Assembly: GCF_021353265.1 (NCBI RefSeq)
Contig: NZ_JAJTWU010000007.1
Coordinates: 124,001 to 188,000 of the forward strand
DNA: 64,000 nucleotides
Source of the DNA: Pelomonas cellulosilytica
GTDB lineage: Bacteria > Pseudomonadota > Gammaproteobacteria > Burkholderiales > Burkholderiaceae_C
Direction of reading: 5' to 3'
Position 1 is the stretch's first letter; each line of letters begins with the position of its first letter. A model generated the notes under the pieces. That model had not been told where the DNA came from, made no database searches, and saw nothing but the letters and a program-made list of their open reading frames with translations. The translations under genes were made by a program, and so were the position numbers. Of the stretch, positions 35,167 to 44,294 are shown in pieces.

Positions 35167-35577
35167 ATGCCCCAGGATTCAAGCGCCCCCCATCTCCAGC
35201 CCTACCAGCGCGTGCTTGTGCTGCGCGTGATGCCGATGCCGGCGGACTCCAACGCGAATGGCGACATCTTCGGCGGCTGGATCATGGCGCAGGTGGACAT
35301 CGCCGGCTCCATCCTGCCGGCCAAGCTGTCGCGCGGCCGGATCACGACGGTGGCTGTCAACGAGTTCGTCTTCAAGCAGCCGGTGTCGATCGGCGACCTG
35401 CTGAGCTTCTACGCCACGGTCATCCGCGTCGGCCGCACGTCAATCACCGTACATGTGGAGGTCGAGGCCGAGCGCGACCCGGAAAACCCGCACGTCGTCA
35501 AGGTGACTGAGGCCAAGCTGACCTATGTCGCCATCGACCGCGAAGGCAAGCCGCGGCCCGTATCGATCACCGCGTGA
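35167..35577 (+). CDS. yciA: Acyl-CoA thioesterase YciA-like (hotdog fold)
   Basis: A 136-aa single hotdog domain. NANGDIFGGWIMAQVDIAGS contains the active-site Asn/Asp and the helix of the hotdog; NEFVFKQPVSIGDLLSFYA and VGRTSITVHVEVEAERD follow as in YciA. The enzyme hydrolyses acyl-CoA to free acid and CoA, in line with the fatty-acid degradation cluster downstream. ATG 35167 is preferred over GTG 35158. The gene is divergent from the Atm1-type exporter. Confidence 0.88.
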   Translation: MPQDSSAPHLQPYQRVLVLRVMPMPADSNANGDIFGGWIMAQVDIAGSILPAKLSRGRITTVAVNEFVFKQPVSIGDLLSFYATVIRVGRTSITVHVEVEAERDPENPHVVKVTEAKLTYVAIDREGKPRPVSITA

Positions 35578-35717
35578 CGCTGCAGCGGGTCATCTCGGTG
35601 TAACGACGTCGGCTGCGTCCGACTCGACGCTCCCGCGCCGTCCGGCATGACGGACGCAGCATCCGCAGGAGACTTCCTTCGTCCGCCATCCAGGCGTCAA
35701 CCGAGAGGAGTCCCGCC

Positions 35718-35879
35718 ATGCTGCGTTACGCCATCATCTTCTTCGTCATCGCCCTGATTGCGGCCGTCTTCGGCTTCACGGGCATTGCCGCGAGCGCGGC
35801 GGGCTTTGCCCAGCTGCTGTTTTACGGCTTCCTGATCCTGGCCGTCGTGGGCCTGCTGATCGGCCTCGTCCGCAGATAG
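35718..35879 (+). CDS. DUF1328 (YtjA-like) small membrane protein, 53 aa
   Basis: ATG 35718 has GAGAGGAG ten bases upstream and the stop is TAG 35877-35879. The product starts [20 protein letters not shown], then has [19 protein letters not shown] and [15 protein letters not shown], which is the DUF1328 pattern of two hydrophobic helices. These proteins are often stress-induced; the function is unknown. It was too short to be picked up by length alone. Confidence 0.85.
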   Translation: MLRYAIIFFVIALIAAVFGFTGIAASAAGFAQLLFYGFLILAVVGLLIGLVRR

Positions 35880-35896
35880 CGGACGGGCCTCACGCC

Positions 35897-36661
35897 TCAG
35901 TCGAACTTACTGAAGTCCGGCGCCCGTTTCTGGAAGAAAGCCTGGAAGGCCTCCATGGCCTCGGGGCTGCGCAGGCGAGCACCGAAGATCTCGGCTTCCT
36001 TCACGATGGCGGCGTTGACCGCCTCGCGCTGAGGTTCACGGATCAACCGCTTGCTGTCGCGCACCGCACCGGGTGCCAGATGGTTGAAGCGCTCCGCCAC
36101 ACGCCGTGCATGGTTGAGCACCTCGGGTGCCGCCAGCACGGCGTTCGCAATGCCGCACTCCACCGCCTGCGTGCCGGTGAACGGATCGCCCAGCAACAGC
36201 TTCTCGGCCGCGCGGCGGTTGCCCATCAGCTGCGGCACGACGAGGCTGGCCGCGAACTCCGGCACCAGGCCCAGGGCCACGAAGGGCATCGCGAGCCGCG
36301 CGTCGTCGGCGACGAAGACGAAGTCGCAGTGCAGCAGCATCGTCGTGCCGATACCGATGGCCGCGCCGGTCACCGCAGCGACAACCGGCTTGCCGCAATC
36401 CAGCAGTGCCTGCATGAACTGGAACACCGGCGCCTGCGCGTCGCGCGGCGGCCGGGCCATGAAGTCCTCCAGGTCGTTACCCGAAGTGAAGATGCCAGGC
36501 TGGCCGGTGATCAGCACCGCCCGCACCGTCTTGTCGGCATCAGCCGCTCGCAGCGCCTCGGCCATGTCGTCGTACATGTCCTGCGTGATGGCGTTCTTCT
36601 TCTCGGGCCGCGCGATCTCGATCGTCGCGACGCCGTTGACGATGTAGGTCTTGATGCTCAT
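35897..36661 (-). CDS. Enoyl-CoA hydratase/isomerase family protein
   Basis: A 254-aa crotonase-fold enzyme. ARPEKKNAITQDMYDDMAEA opens the fold; GQPGIFTSGNDLEDF and AAVTGAAIGIGTTMLLHCDF give the oxyanion hole and the CoA site, and MPFVALGLVPEFAASLV carries a Glu at the usual catalytic place. The C-terminal AFQAFFQKRAPDFSKFD is typical of the enoyl-CoA isomerase-like group. It hydrates or isomerises enoyl-CoA. It begins 2 bases after the thiolase stop, so it is the last gene of the beta-oxidation operon. Confidence 0.88.
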   Translation of the reverse strand: MSIKTYIVNGVATIEIARPEKKNAITQDMYDDMAEALRAADADKTVRAVLITGQPGIFTSGNDLEDFMARPPRDAQAPVFQFMQALLDCGKPVVAAVTGAAIGIGTTMLLHCDFVFVADDARLAMPFVALGLVPEFAASLVVPQLMGNRRAAEKLLLGDPFTGTQAVECGIANAVLAAPEVLNHARRVAERFNHLAPGAVRDSKRLIREPQREAVNAAIVKEAEIFGARLRSPEAMEAFQAFFQKRAPDFSKFD

Positions 36662-36663
36662 GG

Positions 36664-37878
36664 TCACAGCTTCTCGAAGATGCCGGCCGCACCCTGGCCG
36701 GCGCCGACGCACATGGTGACCATGCCGTACTTGCCGCCGGTGCGGCGCAGGCCGTGGATGACCGAGGCCGCGCGGATGGCGCCTGTCGCGCCCAGCGGGT
36801 GGCCCAGCGCGATGGCGCCCCCGTTGGGGTTGACCTTGGCGCGGTCCAGCTCGATGCCCTTGCTGTCCAGGTCGTTCAGCACCGCCAGGCTCTGCGCGGC
36901 AAAGGCTTCGTTCAGTTCGACCCAGTCCAGGTCCTTGGCCGTCAGGCCGGCGGCCTTCAGCGCCGCGGGGATGGCTTCGATGGGGCCGATACCCATGATC
37001 TCCGGCGGCACGCCGCGCACGGCGAACGACACGAAGCGAGCCAGCGGCGTCAGGTTGTAGCGCTTCAGCGCTGCCTCGCTGACGATCAGAAGGCCGCCCG
37101 AGCCGTCGGAGGTCTGCGAACTGTTGCCGGCCGTCACGCTGCCCTTGGCGGCGAACACCGCCTTCAGCTTGGCCAGTCCTTCCAGCGACGTGTCGGGCCG
37201 CGCGCCTTCGTCGAGCCTGACGGTGCGCGTCTTCACGTTGACGCTGCCATCCGCCAGGTTGGGCGTGCGCTCGATGACGTCGAACGGCGTGATCTCTGCG
37301 TCAAAGTGGCCGGCTTGCATCGCGGCGATGGCGCGCTGGTGGCTTTGCAGCGAGAAGGCGTCCTGCGCCTCACGGCTGATCTTCCACTGCTCGGCGACCT
37401 TCTCGGCCGTCAGACCCATGCCGTAGGCGATGCCGATGTTCTCGTCCTTCTCGAAGATCAGCGGCGACAGGCTGGGCTTGTTGCCGCCCATCGGGATCAT
37501 GGACATGGATTCCACACCGCCGGCAAACATCACGTCGGCCTCGCCGACGCGGATGCGGTCCGCCGCCATCTGCACGGCGGTGATGCCGGACGCGCAGTAG
37601 CGGTTGATCGTCACGCCGCCGACCGTCGGGCCGAAACCGGCCAGAACGGACGCCACGCGGGCGATGTTCATACCCTGCTCGCCCTCGGGGAAGGAGCAGC
37701 CAACGATGGCGTCTTCGATCGCCTTGGCCTCGAGGCCGGGCGCTTGCGCCAGCGTGGCCTGCATGACCTTGACGAGCAGTTCGTCGGGGCGGGTGTTCTT
37801 GAAGTAGCCCCGGCCGCTCTTGCCGATGGGCAGGCGGGTGGCGGCAACGATGTAGGCGTCTTGGACTTGCTTGCTCAT
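36664..37878 (-). CDS. Acetyl-CoA C-acyltransferase (3-ketoacyl-CoA thiolase)
   Basis: A 404-aa thiolase that cleaves 3-ketoacyl-CoA with CoA. The nucleophile is in INRYCASGITAVQMAA, and the second catalytic pair in NPNGGAIALGHPLGATGA and GMVTMCVGAGQGAAGIFE. Length and motif order are standard. It sits between the FadB/J-type gene (76 bases upstream) and the hydratase, the usual order of a fad operon. Confidence 0.93.
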   Translation of the reverse strand: MSKQVQDAYIVAATRLPIGKSGRGYFKNTRPDELLVKVMQATLAQAPGLEAKAIEDAIVGCSFPEGEQGMNIARVASVLAGFGPTVGGVTINRYCASGITAVQMAADRIRVGEADVMFAGGVESMSMIPMGGNKPSLSPLIFEKDENIGIAYGMGLTAEKVAEQWKISREAQDAFSLQSHQRAIAAMQAGHFDAEITPFDVIERTPNLADGSVNVKTRTVRLDEGARPDTSLEGLAKLKAVFAAKGSVTAGNSSQTSDGSGGLLIVSEAALKRYNLTPLARFVSFAVRGVPPEIMGIGPIEAIPAALKAAGLTAKDLDWVELNEAFAAQSLAVLNDLDSKGIELDRAKVNPNGGAIALGHPLGATGAIRAASVIHGLRRTGGKYGMVTMCVGAGQGAAGIFEKL

Positions 37879-37953
37879 GTGAATTCCTTCGCTTTGATCA
37901 GTCGGGGACAGAACTCCGCGCAGGTACGCGCTCCGGTCTGTCCCGCCAAGCCG

Positions 37954-40350
37954 TTAGTTGCGGACCGGCTTGCCGGTTTGCAGCATGCCCATGATGCGTT
38001 CCTGGGTCTTGGGGTTGTCGAGCAGCGAGCAGAAGTGCTTGCGCTCCAGCGCCATCAGGTATTCCTCGGTCACCAGCGAGCCGGCCTCCACCTCGCCACC
38101 ACAGACCACGTCGGCAATGGCTGAAGCCAGGTGGTAGTCGTGCTGACTGACGAAGCCGCCATCGCGCATGTTGGCGACCTGGCCCTTGATCGTCGCGATG
38201 CCGCTGCGGCCAGCGACCGGGAAGACCGCCTGGTGCGGCGGGCGGTAGCCCGCGGCGGCCATGCCCTTGACGGTGGCCGTCGCGGCAAACAGCAGTTCGT
38301 CCTTGTTCGCAACGATGACGTCGGACTCCAGCAGGAAGCCGTTCTTGCGCGCCTCGTGCGCGGAGGTCGCGACCTTGGCGGTGGCGGCCGTCAGGAAGGC
38401 GTCCTTCAGGAAGGTCAGCAGGTCGGCGTTGGCATTGCCCGCCGCAGCCATCTCAGCGGCACGGCGGGCGATGTAGGTCAGGCCGCCGCCGCCCGGGATC
38501 AGGCCCACGCCCACTTCCACCAGGCCCACATAGCTTTCCACATGGGCGACGCGGCGCGCGCAGTGCACCGCCAGTTCGCAGCCACCGCCCAGCGCCAGGC
38601 CGCGCAGCGCGGCCACGACCGGCACCTGCGCATAGCGGATGCGCAGCATCATGTCCTGCAGCTTCTTCTCTTCCGGCGCGATGCCCTTGCTTCCCAGCTT
38701 CATGAAAACGGGCATCAGGCTTTCGAGGTTGGCGCCAGCGGAGAACACGTCATCCGGGCTCCAGACGACGAGGCCCTGATAGCCGCCCTCGGCGATCTCG
38801 ACGGCCTTCAGCAGGCCGTCCGTGACGGCCGGGCTGATCAGATGCAGCTTGGCGGTGATGGACGCGATGACGACCTCGCCGTCCAGCGTCCAGACGCGGA
38901 TCTCGTCATTCTTGAACAGCTCCGTACCGCTCTTCAGCGGGTCCGGCGCGCCGGTGCCAAACAGGCTTTCACGGAAGGGCTGGCGCTCGTAGACGGGCAG
39001 CTCGCTGCGCGGCTTGAACCGGCCTTCGGCCGCGCTCCACGAGCCCGCCGGCGTGTGCACGCCACCGGCTTCGGCCACGGGACCTTCGGTGACCCAGGCC
39101 GGCAGCGGCGCGCTCGACAGCGTCTTGCCGTCGGCGATGTCGGCGGCGATCCACTCGGCCACCTGCTTCCAGCCGGCGGCCTGCCACAGCTCGAACGGGC
39201 CTTGGGTGCTGCCGAAGCCCCAGCGCATCGCGAAGTCGATCTCGCGCGCGGTATCGGCCACCTCGGCCAGGTGCACTGCGACGTAGTGGAAGCTGTCGCG
39301 CAGGATGGCCCACAGGAACTGGGCCTGCGGGTTGCTGGACTCGCGCAGCAGCTTCAGTCGGTCGGCCGGAGCCTTCTTCAGCATGCGGGCGACGATCTCG
39401 TCGGCCTTCTTGCCGCCGGCAACGTACTCACCGGTCGCGAAGTCCAGGCGCTGGATGTCCTTGCCGACCTTCTTGTAGAAGCCGGCGCCGGTCTTCTGGC
39501 CCAGGGCGCCCTTCCCGATCAGGCCGGCCAGCACCTGCGGCGTGGCGTACGTCGAGTAAAACGGGTCGTCCTTCAGGTTGTCCTGCATCGTCTTGACGAC
39601 GTGGGCCATGGTGTCCAGGCCGACGACGTCCGCGGTGCGGAAGGTGCCGCTGGACGCGCGGCCGAGCTTCTTGCCGGTCAGGTCGTCCACCACGTCGACC
39701 GTCAGGCCGAACTTCTCGGCCTCGATCATCGTGGCCATCATGCCGGCGATGCCGACGCGGTTGGCGACGAAGTTGGGCGTGTCCTTGGCGCGCACGACGC
39801 CCTTGCCGACCGCGGTGGTCACGAAGGCTTCCAGCTGGTCCAGGATCTCCGGCCGCGTCGCGGGCGTCGGGATCAGCTCCACCAGGTACATGTAGCGCGG
39901 CGGGTTGAAGAAGTGGATGCCGCAGAAGCGTGGCTTGATCTCTTCCGGCAGTACCTCGCCCAGCTTGGTGATGGACAGGCCTGACGTGTTGGACGCGACG
40001 ATCGCGTGCGGCGCGATGAACGGCGCGATCTTGGTGTAGAGGTCGAGCTTCCAGTCCATGCGCTCGGCGATGGCCTCGATGATGAGGTCGCAGCCCTTGA
40101 GCAGCTCCAGGTGTTCCTCGTAGTTCGCCTGCTGGATCAGCGCCGCGTCCTCGGCCACGCCCAGCGGCGCGGGCTTGAGCTTCTTCAGGCCGTCGATGGC
40201 CTTGCTGACGATGCCGTTCTTCGGGCCTTCCTTGGCGGGCAGGTCGAACAGCACGACCGGTACTTTCACGTTGACGAGATGGGCGGCGATCTGCGCGCCC
40301 ATGACGCCGGCGCCGAGCACGGCCACCTTGCGGACTTGGAATCGACTCAT
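37954..40350 (-). CDS. 3-hydroxyacyl-CoA dehydrogenase / enoyl-CoA hydratase (FadB/FadJ-type, dehydrogenase first)
   Basis: A 798-aa fusion. VRKVAVLGAGVMGAQIAAHL is the NAD Rossmann start and NPPRYMYLVELIPTPAT with FVANRVG follow in the dehydrogenase half; the C-terminal half is a crotonase domain (VWSPDDVFSAGANLESL, ALRGLALGGGCELAVHCARR). The domain order, dehydrogenase first, is the reverse of E. coli FadB and is normal for this group. It carries out the two middle steps of beta-oxidation. ATG 40350 has GGAGG six bases upstream; the longer frame to 40488 is rejected. Confidence 0.93.
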   Translation of the reverse strand: MSRFQVRKVAVLGAGVMGAQIAAHLVNVKVPVVLFDLPAKEGPKNGIVSKAIDGLKKLKPAPLGVAEDAALIQQANYEEHLELLKGCDLIIEAIAERMDWKLDLYTKIAPFIAPHAIVASNTSGLSITKLGEVLPEEIKPRFCGIHFFNPPRYMYLVELIPTPATRPEILDQLEAFVTTAVGKGVVRAKDTPNFVANRVGIAGMMATMIEAEKFGLTVDVVDDLTGKKLGRASSGTFRTADVVGLDTMAHVVKTMQDNLKDDPFYSTYATPQVLAGLIGKGALGQKTGAGFYKKVGKDIQRLDFATGEYVAGGKKADEIVARMLKKAPADRLKLLRESSNPQAQFLWAILRDSFHYVAVHLAEVADTAREIDFAMRWGFGSTQGPFELWQAAGWKQVAEWIAADIADGKTLSSAPLPAWVTEGPVAEAGGVHTPAGSWSAAEGRFKPRSELPVYERQPFRESLFGTGAPDPLKSGTELFKNDEIRVWTLDGEVVIASITAKLHLISPAVTDGLLKAVEIAEGGYQGLVVWSPDDVFSAGANLESLMPVFMKLGSKGIAPEEKKLQDMMLRIRYAQVPVVAALRGLALGGGCELAVHCARRVAHVESYVGLVEVGVGLIPGGGGLTYIARRAAEMAAAGNANADLLTFLKDAFLTAATAKVATSAHEARKNGFLLESDVIVANKDELLFAATATVKGMAAAGYRPPHQAVFPVAGRSGIATIKGQVANMRDGGFVSQHDYHLASAIADVVCGGEVEAGSLVTEEYLMALERKHFCSLLDNPKTQERIMGMLQTGKPVRN

Positions 40351-40429
40351 GGGGTTACCTCCTGGGAATCTGATGAACTTGAGGGACTGACCAGGCAGCT
40401 TGCCCGACTGGTCTGCCCCAACTGACTTG

Positions 40430-40861
40430 TCACTCGACGCGGACCCAGGTCTGGGTGCGGCCGAACAGAGGGGCGCCGATGTAGCCACGCACCTCCAGCT
40501 TCCTGCCTGCGTCCACCGGCTTCAGCCGCGTGCGATAGGTCTTGCCGTTATTGGGGTCCAGTATCTCGCCACCACCCCAGACGCCATCACCCTCGGCCTT
40601 GACGCTGCGGATGATCTGCAAACCGACGACAGGCTGATCCTTACGGTCGTCGGTGCACTTGTCGCACTTGGCGTCGGCGGGGTCCTTGGGATCCAGCAGC
40701 TTGTCGATGTTGCCGACGAGGGTGCCCCCCTGTTCGCTGATGCGGACCAGCGACTTCGCGGTTTTGCCGTCGTCGTCGATGGTCTTCCACAGGCCCACGG
40801 GGGTCGCTTGCCCGAAGGCAAGCAGGGGCGACAGCAGTGCAGCAGCGAACAGGACTTTCAT
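40430..40861 (-). CDS. DUF2147 secreted protein
   Basis: A 143-aa protein with a signal peptide (MKVLFAAALLSPLLAFG, cut after AFGQA) and the DUF2147 body: PVGLWKTIDDDGKTAKSLV, GTLVGNIDKLL, CDKCTDDRKDQPVVGLQII, VWGGGEILDPNNGKTY and LEVRGYIGAPLFGRTQTW. It is predicted to be periplasmic; members of this family often sit beside acyl-CoA enzymes, as here, but no activity is established. The CxxC could bind metal or form a disulfide. Confidence 0.88.
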   Translation of the reverse strand: MKVLFAAALLSPLLAFGQATPVGLWKTIDDDGKTAKSLVRISEQGGTLVGNIDKLLDPKDPADAKCDKCTDDRKDQPVVGLQIIRSVKAEGDGVWGGGEILDPNNGKTYRTRLKPVDAGRKLEVRGYIGAPLFGRTQTWVRVE

Positions 40862-40890
40862 CGGGGCATCCTTGGCGTCGGTGCGGGCGA

Positions 40891-42681
40891 TCAGAACAGC
40901 GCTTCGTCCATGGCCATCAGCGGCGCGAGACCGGCGCGGCAGCTGCGGATCAGGCTGGCCGTCTCGGGCAGCAGCTTGGCGAAGTAGAAGCGCGCGGTCG
41001 CCAGCTTGGCGGTGTAGAACGGGTCGCCGGAGTCCTTCTTGGCCAGCGCGATCTTGGCAGCCTGCGCGAACAGGTAGGCAAAGCACAGGTGGCCGACGAC
41101 GCGCAGGTAATCGACGGCAGCCGCCCCCACCTCGTCAGGGTTGCCGAAGGCCTTCATGCCGACTTCCTGCGTCAGCTTGTTGACCTTGTCGCCCAGGTCG
41201 GCCAGCGGGTTCACGAACTCCTGCATGGCCTCCACGACGCCCTCTTCCTCGATGAAGGCGGCGATCTTCTTGCCGAACTTCTTCAGCGTGGCGCCGTTGT
41301 TGGCCAGCACCTTACGGCCCAGCAGGTCCAGCGACTGGATGGTGTTGGTGCCCTCGTAGATCATGTTGATGCGCGCATCGCGCACGAACTGCTCCATGCC
41401 CCACTCATGGATGTAGCCATGGCCGCCGAATACCTGCATGCAGTGCGACGTGGCCGTCCAGCCGTTGTCGGTGATGAAGGCCTTGACGATGGGCGTCAGC
41501 AGCGCGACCTCGGCATCGGCCTCCTTGCGCTCGTCCTCGTCGTCGCTCTTGAGCGCCTTGTCGAGCTGCAGCACCGTGTAGGCCTGCAGCATGCGGCCGC
41601 CCTCGGCATAGGCGCGGGCGGTCAACAGCATCTTGCGGACGTCAGGGTGCACGATGATCGGATCGGCCGGCTTGTCCGGCGCCTTGGGGCCTGACAGCGC
41701 GCGCATCTGGATGCGGTCCTTGGCGTAGGCCACGGCGTTCTGGTAGGCCACTTCCGTCAGGCCCAGCGACTGGTTGCCGACGCCCAGGCGGGCGGCGTTC
41801 ATCATGACGAACATCGCGGCCAGGCCCCTGTTGGGCTCGCCGACCATCGTGCCGACGGCGTCCTCCAGCACGATCTGCGCGGTGGCGTTGCCGTGGATGC
41901 CCATCTTGTGCTCCAGGCCGGCGCAGAAGATGCTGTTGCGCGCACCGAGCGAGCCGTCGACATTGACGTGGAACTTCGGCACGATGAACAGCGAGATGCC
42001 CTTGCTGCCCTGCGGGGCATCCGGCAGGCGCGCCAGCACGAGGTGCACGATGTTCTCGGTCATGTCGTGCTCGCCGGCGGAGATGAAGATCTTCTGGCCG
42101 GTGATCTTGTAGGTGCCGTCGGCCTGCGGCTCGGCCTTGGTGCGCAGCAGGCCGAGGTCGGTGCCGCAGTGCGGCTCGGTCAGGCACATCGTGCCGGTCC
42201 ATTCGCCGCTGGTCAGCTTGGGCAGGTAGGTGGCCTTCTGCTCGGGGGTGCCGTGCGCATGCAGCGCCTCGTAGGCGCCGTGGCTCAGGCCGGGGTACAT
42301 CGTCCACGCCTGGTTGGCCGAGTTCAGCATTTCGTAGAAGAACTGGTTCACCAGGTGCGGCAGGCCGGAGCCGCCGTATTCGGTGTCGCAGCTCAGCGCC
42401 GGCCAGCCGCCTTCGACGTACTGGCGGTAGGCATCCTTGAAGCCCTTGGGCGTGGTGACCTCGTGGGTCGCCTTGTCGAGCGTGCAGCCCTGCTCGTCAC
42501 CGCTGAGGTTCAACGGCGCGAGCACCTCGGCGGCGAACTTGCCGCCCTCCTCGAGCACCGCGTTGATCGCGTCGGCATCGATGTCCGCGTGGGCGGGGAG
42601 CATCTTCAGCTCGTCGACGACGTTCAGCAGCTCGTGCATGACGAACTGCATGTCACGCAAGGGCGGGGTGTACTGGGGCAT
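40891..42681 (-). CDS. Acyl-CoA dehydrogenase with extended C-terminal domain
   Basis: A 596-aa flavoenzyme for the first step of beta-oxidation. MCLTEPHCGTDLG and ITGQKIFISAGEHDM are the FAD/substrate segments; MIYEGTNTIQSLDLLGRKVL (near residue 442) carries the catalytic-Glu motif of this group. The extra 110-residue C-terminal domain marks the long-chain subfamily. It lies upstream of the DUF2147, FadB/J, thiolase and hydratase genes and downstream of a TetR regulator. Confidence 0.92.
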   Translation of the reverse strand: MPQYTPPLRDMQFVMHELLNVVDELKMLPAHADIDADAINAVLEEGGKFAAEVLAPLNLSGDEQGCTLDKATHEVTTPKGFKDAYRQYVEGGWPALSCDTEYGGSGLPHLVNQFFYEMLNSANQAWTMYPGLSHGAYEALHAHGTPEQKATYLPKLTSGEWTGTMCLTEPHCGTDLGLLRTKAEPQADGTYKITGQKIFISAGEHDMTENIVHLVLARLPDAPQGSKGISLFIVPKFHVNVDGSLGARNSIFCAGLEHKMGIHGNATAQIVLEDAVGTMVGEPNRGLAAMFVMMNAARLGVGNQSLGLTEVAYQNAVAYAKDRIQMRALSGPKAPDKPADPIIVHPDVRKMLLTARAYAEGGRMLQAYTVLQLDKALKSDDEDERKEADAEVALLTPIVKAFITDNGWTATSHCMQVFGGHGYIHEWGMEQFVRDARINMIYEGTNTIQSLDLLGRKVLANNGATLKKFGKKIAAFIEEEGVVEAMQEFVNPLADLGDKVNKLTQEVGMKAFGNPDEVGAAAVDYLRVVGHLCFAYLFAQAAKIALAKKDSGDPFYTAKLATARFYFAKLLPETASLIRSCRAGLAPLMAMDEALF

Positions 42682-42707
42682 CGGGGACTCCTGGGGCGAG
42701 GTGAGGG

Positions 42708-43430
42708 TCAGCGCCGGGTGGCGCCGTTCTTGGATGACTTGAGGGCGGCGTCGACCTGCAGGCCGGCCGGCGTCGCGTAGTACTGGATGGCGCGGTCGAA
42801 GCCGATGCCGGCCCGCGCCAGCGCGCCGGGAATGCGCATGAAGCGAGCGTCATGGTGCAGCGACAGGATCAGCCCGTGCAGCTCGAAGACGATCTGGTCG
42901 ACATCGGCATCGGCCTCCAGGTGGCCGGCCTCGACTGACAGCAGGATGGCCTTGTGCAGCGCGGCATGCCAGGCCTTGACCATGGCCACCAGTGCATCAC
43001 GCACGGGGCCGGGCCGGTCGTCGAACTCCACGGCACCGCTGATGTAGATGCAGCCCGAATCGACCTCGACCGACACGCGCCGCACCCAGCGCTCGAACAT
43101 CGCGCGCAGCCGCGGCAGCCCGCGCGGCTCGCGGATCGCGGTGAAGAAGACCTCTTCCTCGAACTTGGCGTGGTACTCGGTGACGACGGCGATCTGCAGC
43201 TCTTCACGCGAGCCGAAGTGCGCGAAGACGCCCGACTTGCTCATGCCCGTCACGTCGGCCAGTGCGCCGATGGACAGGCCTTCCAGGCCCATGTGCGAAG
43301 CCAGGCCCAGCGCGGCGTCAAGGATGGCGGCCCGCGTCTGCTGGCCCTTCTGCAGCGAACGCGCCACGCGCACCGGCTTCGCAGCGCGAAGCGGGGCGGC
43401 TTTCTTGGCGGAGGCGGACTGCGTCGACAC
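42708..43430 (-). CDS. TetR-family regulator of the fatty-acid degradation cluster
   Basis: A 240-aa repressor. The helix-turn-helix is GLSIGALADVTGMSKSGVFA with HFGSREELQIAVV after it. The ligand domain ends in ARAGIGFDRAIQYYATP. No ATG lies near the conserved start, so GTG 43430 is used; the frame upstream has no similarity. A perfect palindrome lies 21-32 bases before this start. It is the first gene in the leftward row with acyl-CoA dehydrogenase, so it probably represses itself and the cluster and responds to an acyl-CoA, as related TetR proteins (FadR/PsrA/PaaR types) do. Confidence 0.8.
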   Translation of the reverse strand: MSTQSASAKKAAPLRAAKPVRVARSLQKGQQTRAAILDAALGLASHMGLEGLSIGALADVTGMSKSGVFAHFGSREELQIAVVTEYHAKFEEEVFFTAIREPRGLPRLRAMFERWVRRVSVEVDSGCIYISGAVEFDDRPGPVRDALVAMVKAWHAALHKAILLSVEAGHLEADADVDQIVFELHGLILSLHHDARFMRIPGALARAGIGFDRAIQYYATPAGLQVDAALKSSKNGATRR

Positions 43431-43450
43431 GAGCGGCTGCGGAATAAAAC

Positions 43451-43462
43451 GAACGATCGTTC
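43451..43462. promoter_or_regulatory. Palindromic operator candidate GAACGATCGTTC
   Basis: A perfect 12-bp palindrome in an A/T-rich window (AAAAC before, TATTTT after), unusual in this GC-rich DNA. It sits just before the TetR gene start, between that gene and the HNH gene. This is the form expected for a TetR dimer site. Confidence 0.6.
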
Positions 43463-43653
43463 TATTTTGCAGGCCGTCGCGGGAATCGCGCCACCTTCTC
43501 CCACGAAATCCTAGGGTGATGCGCCTAATGCGCCTTCGGACACGCGGCCGACGTGCCAGGCAACCCGAGGGAACCCGCAGGCGCCGGCTGTCATACCACC
43601 ACGCTTGAGCCCTGGCGCGGATCTCGCTAGGCTCTCGGGCGGAGGTTGAACCA

Positions 43654-44211
43654 GTGGATGTTCTGCAGCTCGATGTCTCCGGCCGCCCGCAAGCGTGGAT
43701 CACGACACGCGAAGCGGCGGTCATCTACGCCCTGGACGGCGTCGCCTGGACGCTCGGGGAACCCTGCCAGGTACTGCGCGGCGGGCTGCAGCGCATGTCC
43801 GGCCGCCAGTCCCGCATCGAGGTTCATCCCATCATCGCGGTGCGCGGCGCCGTGCCCAGCCGGGCCTGGCGCCAGGCGCCTGCGCTGACCAACGGCAAGC
43901 TCTTCGTGCGGGACCGCTTCATCTGCGCCTACTGCGGCCAGCGCTGCCTGCCGGAAGACCTCACGCGCGAGCACATCCACCCCACGTCGCGCGGCGGGCA
44001 GGACACGTGGATGAACTGCATTACCGCCTGCAAGGCTTGCAACGGCCGCAAGGGCAACCGAATGCCCGAGGAGGCACGCATGAGCCTGCTCTTCCTGCCC
44101 TATGTGCCGAGCCTGCATGAGGACATGATCCTGCGTGGCCGGCGCATCCTGGCCGATCAGATGGAATTCCTGCTGGCCAGCGTGCCCCGCTCCAGCCGCC
44201 TGCATGGGTAA
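43654..44211 (+). CDS. HNH endonuclease family protein
   Basis: A 185-aa protein. The HNH core is FICAYCGQRCLPEDLTREHI with HPTSRGGQDTWMNCI and ACKACNGRKGNR; the two CxxC pairs hold a structural zinc and EHIHP supplies the metal site. The N-terminal half (TTREAAVIYALDGVAWTLGE) is typical of the standalone HNH proteins found in many betaproteobacteria. GTG 43654 follows GGAGG by eight bases. Substrate and role are unknown; it is not next to a phage or restriction locus. Confidence 0.85.
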   Translation: MDVLQLDVSGRPQAWITTREAAVIYALDGVAWTLGEPCQVLRGGLQRMSGRQSRIEVHPIIAVRGAVPSRAWRQAPALTNGKLFVRDRFICAYCGQRCLPEDLTREHIHPTSRGGQDTWMNCITACKACNGRKGNRMPEEARMSLLFLPYVPSLHEDMILRGRRILADQMEFLLASVPRSSRLHG

Positions 44212-44294
44212 AGAGTTGTAGGCCGCTGCATCGAGCGGTCAACGGCGGGACAATCTGGCGCGTTGGGCTCGTGGTTTGCCCAAGGAGAATTCGA

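Noticed and set aside
38131-39984. A 617-aa open frame antisense to the FadB/J-type gene
   Set aside because: Mirror frame of a conserved enzyme; no motif of its own.
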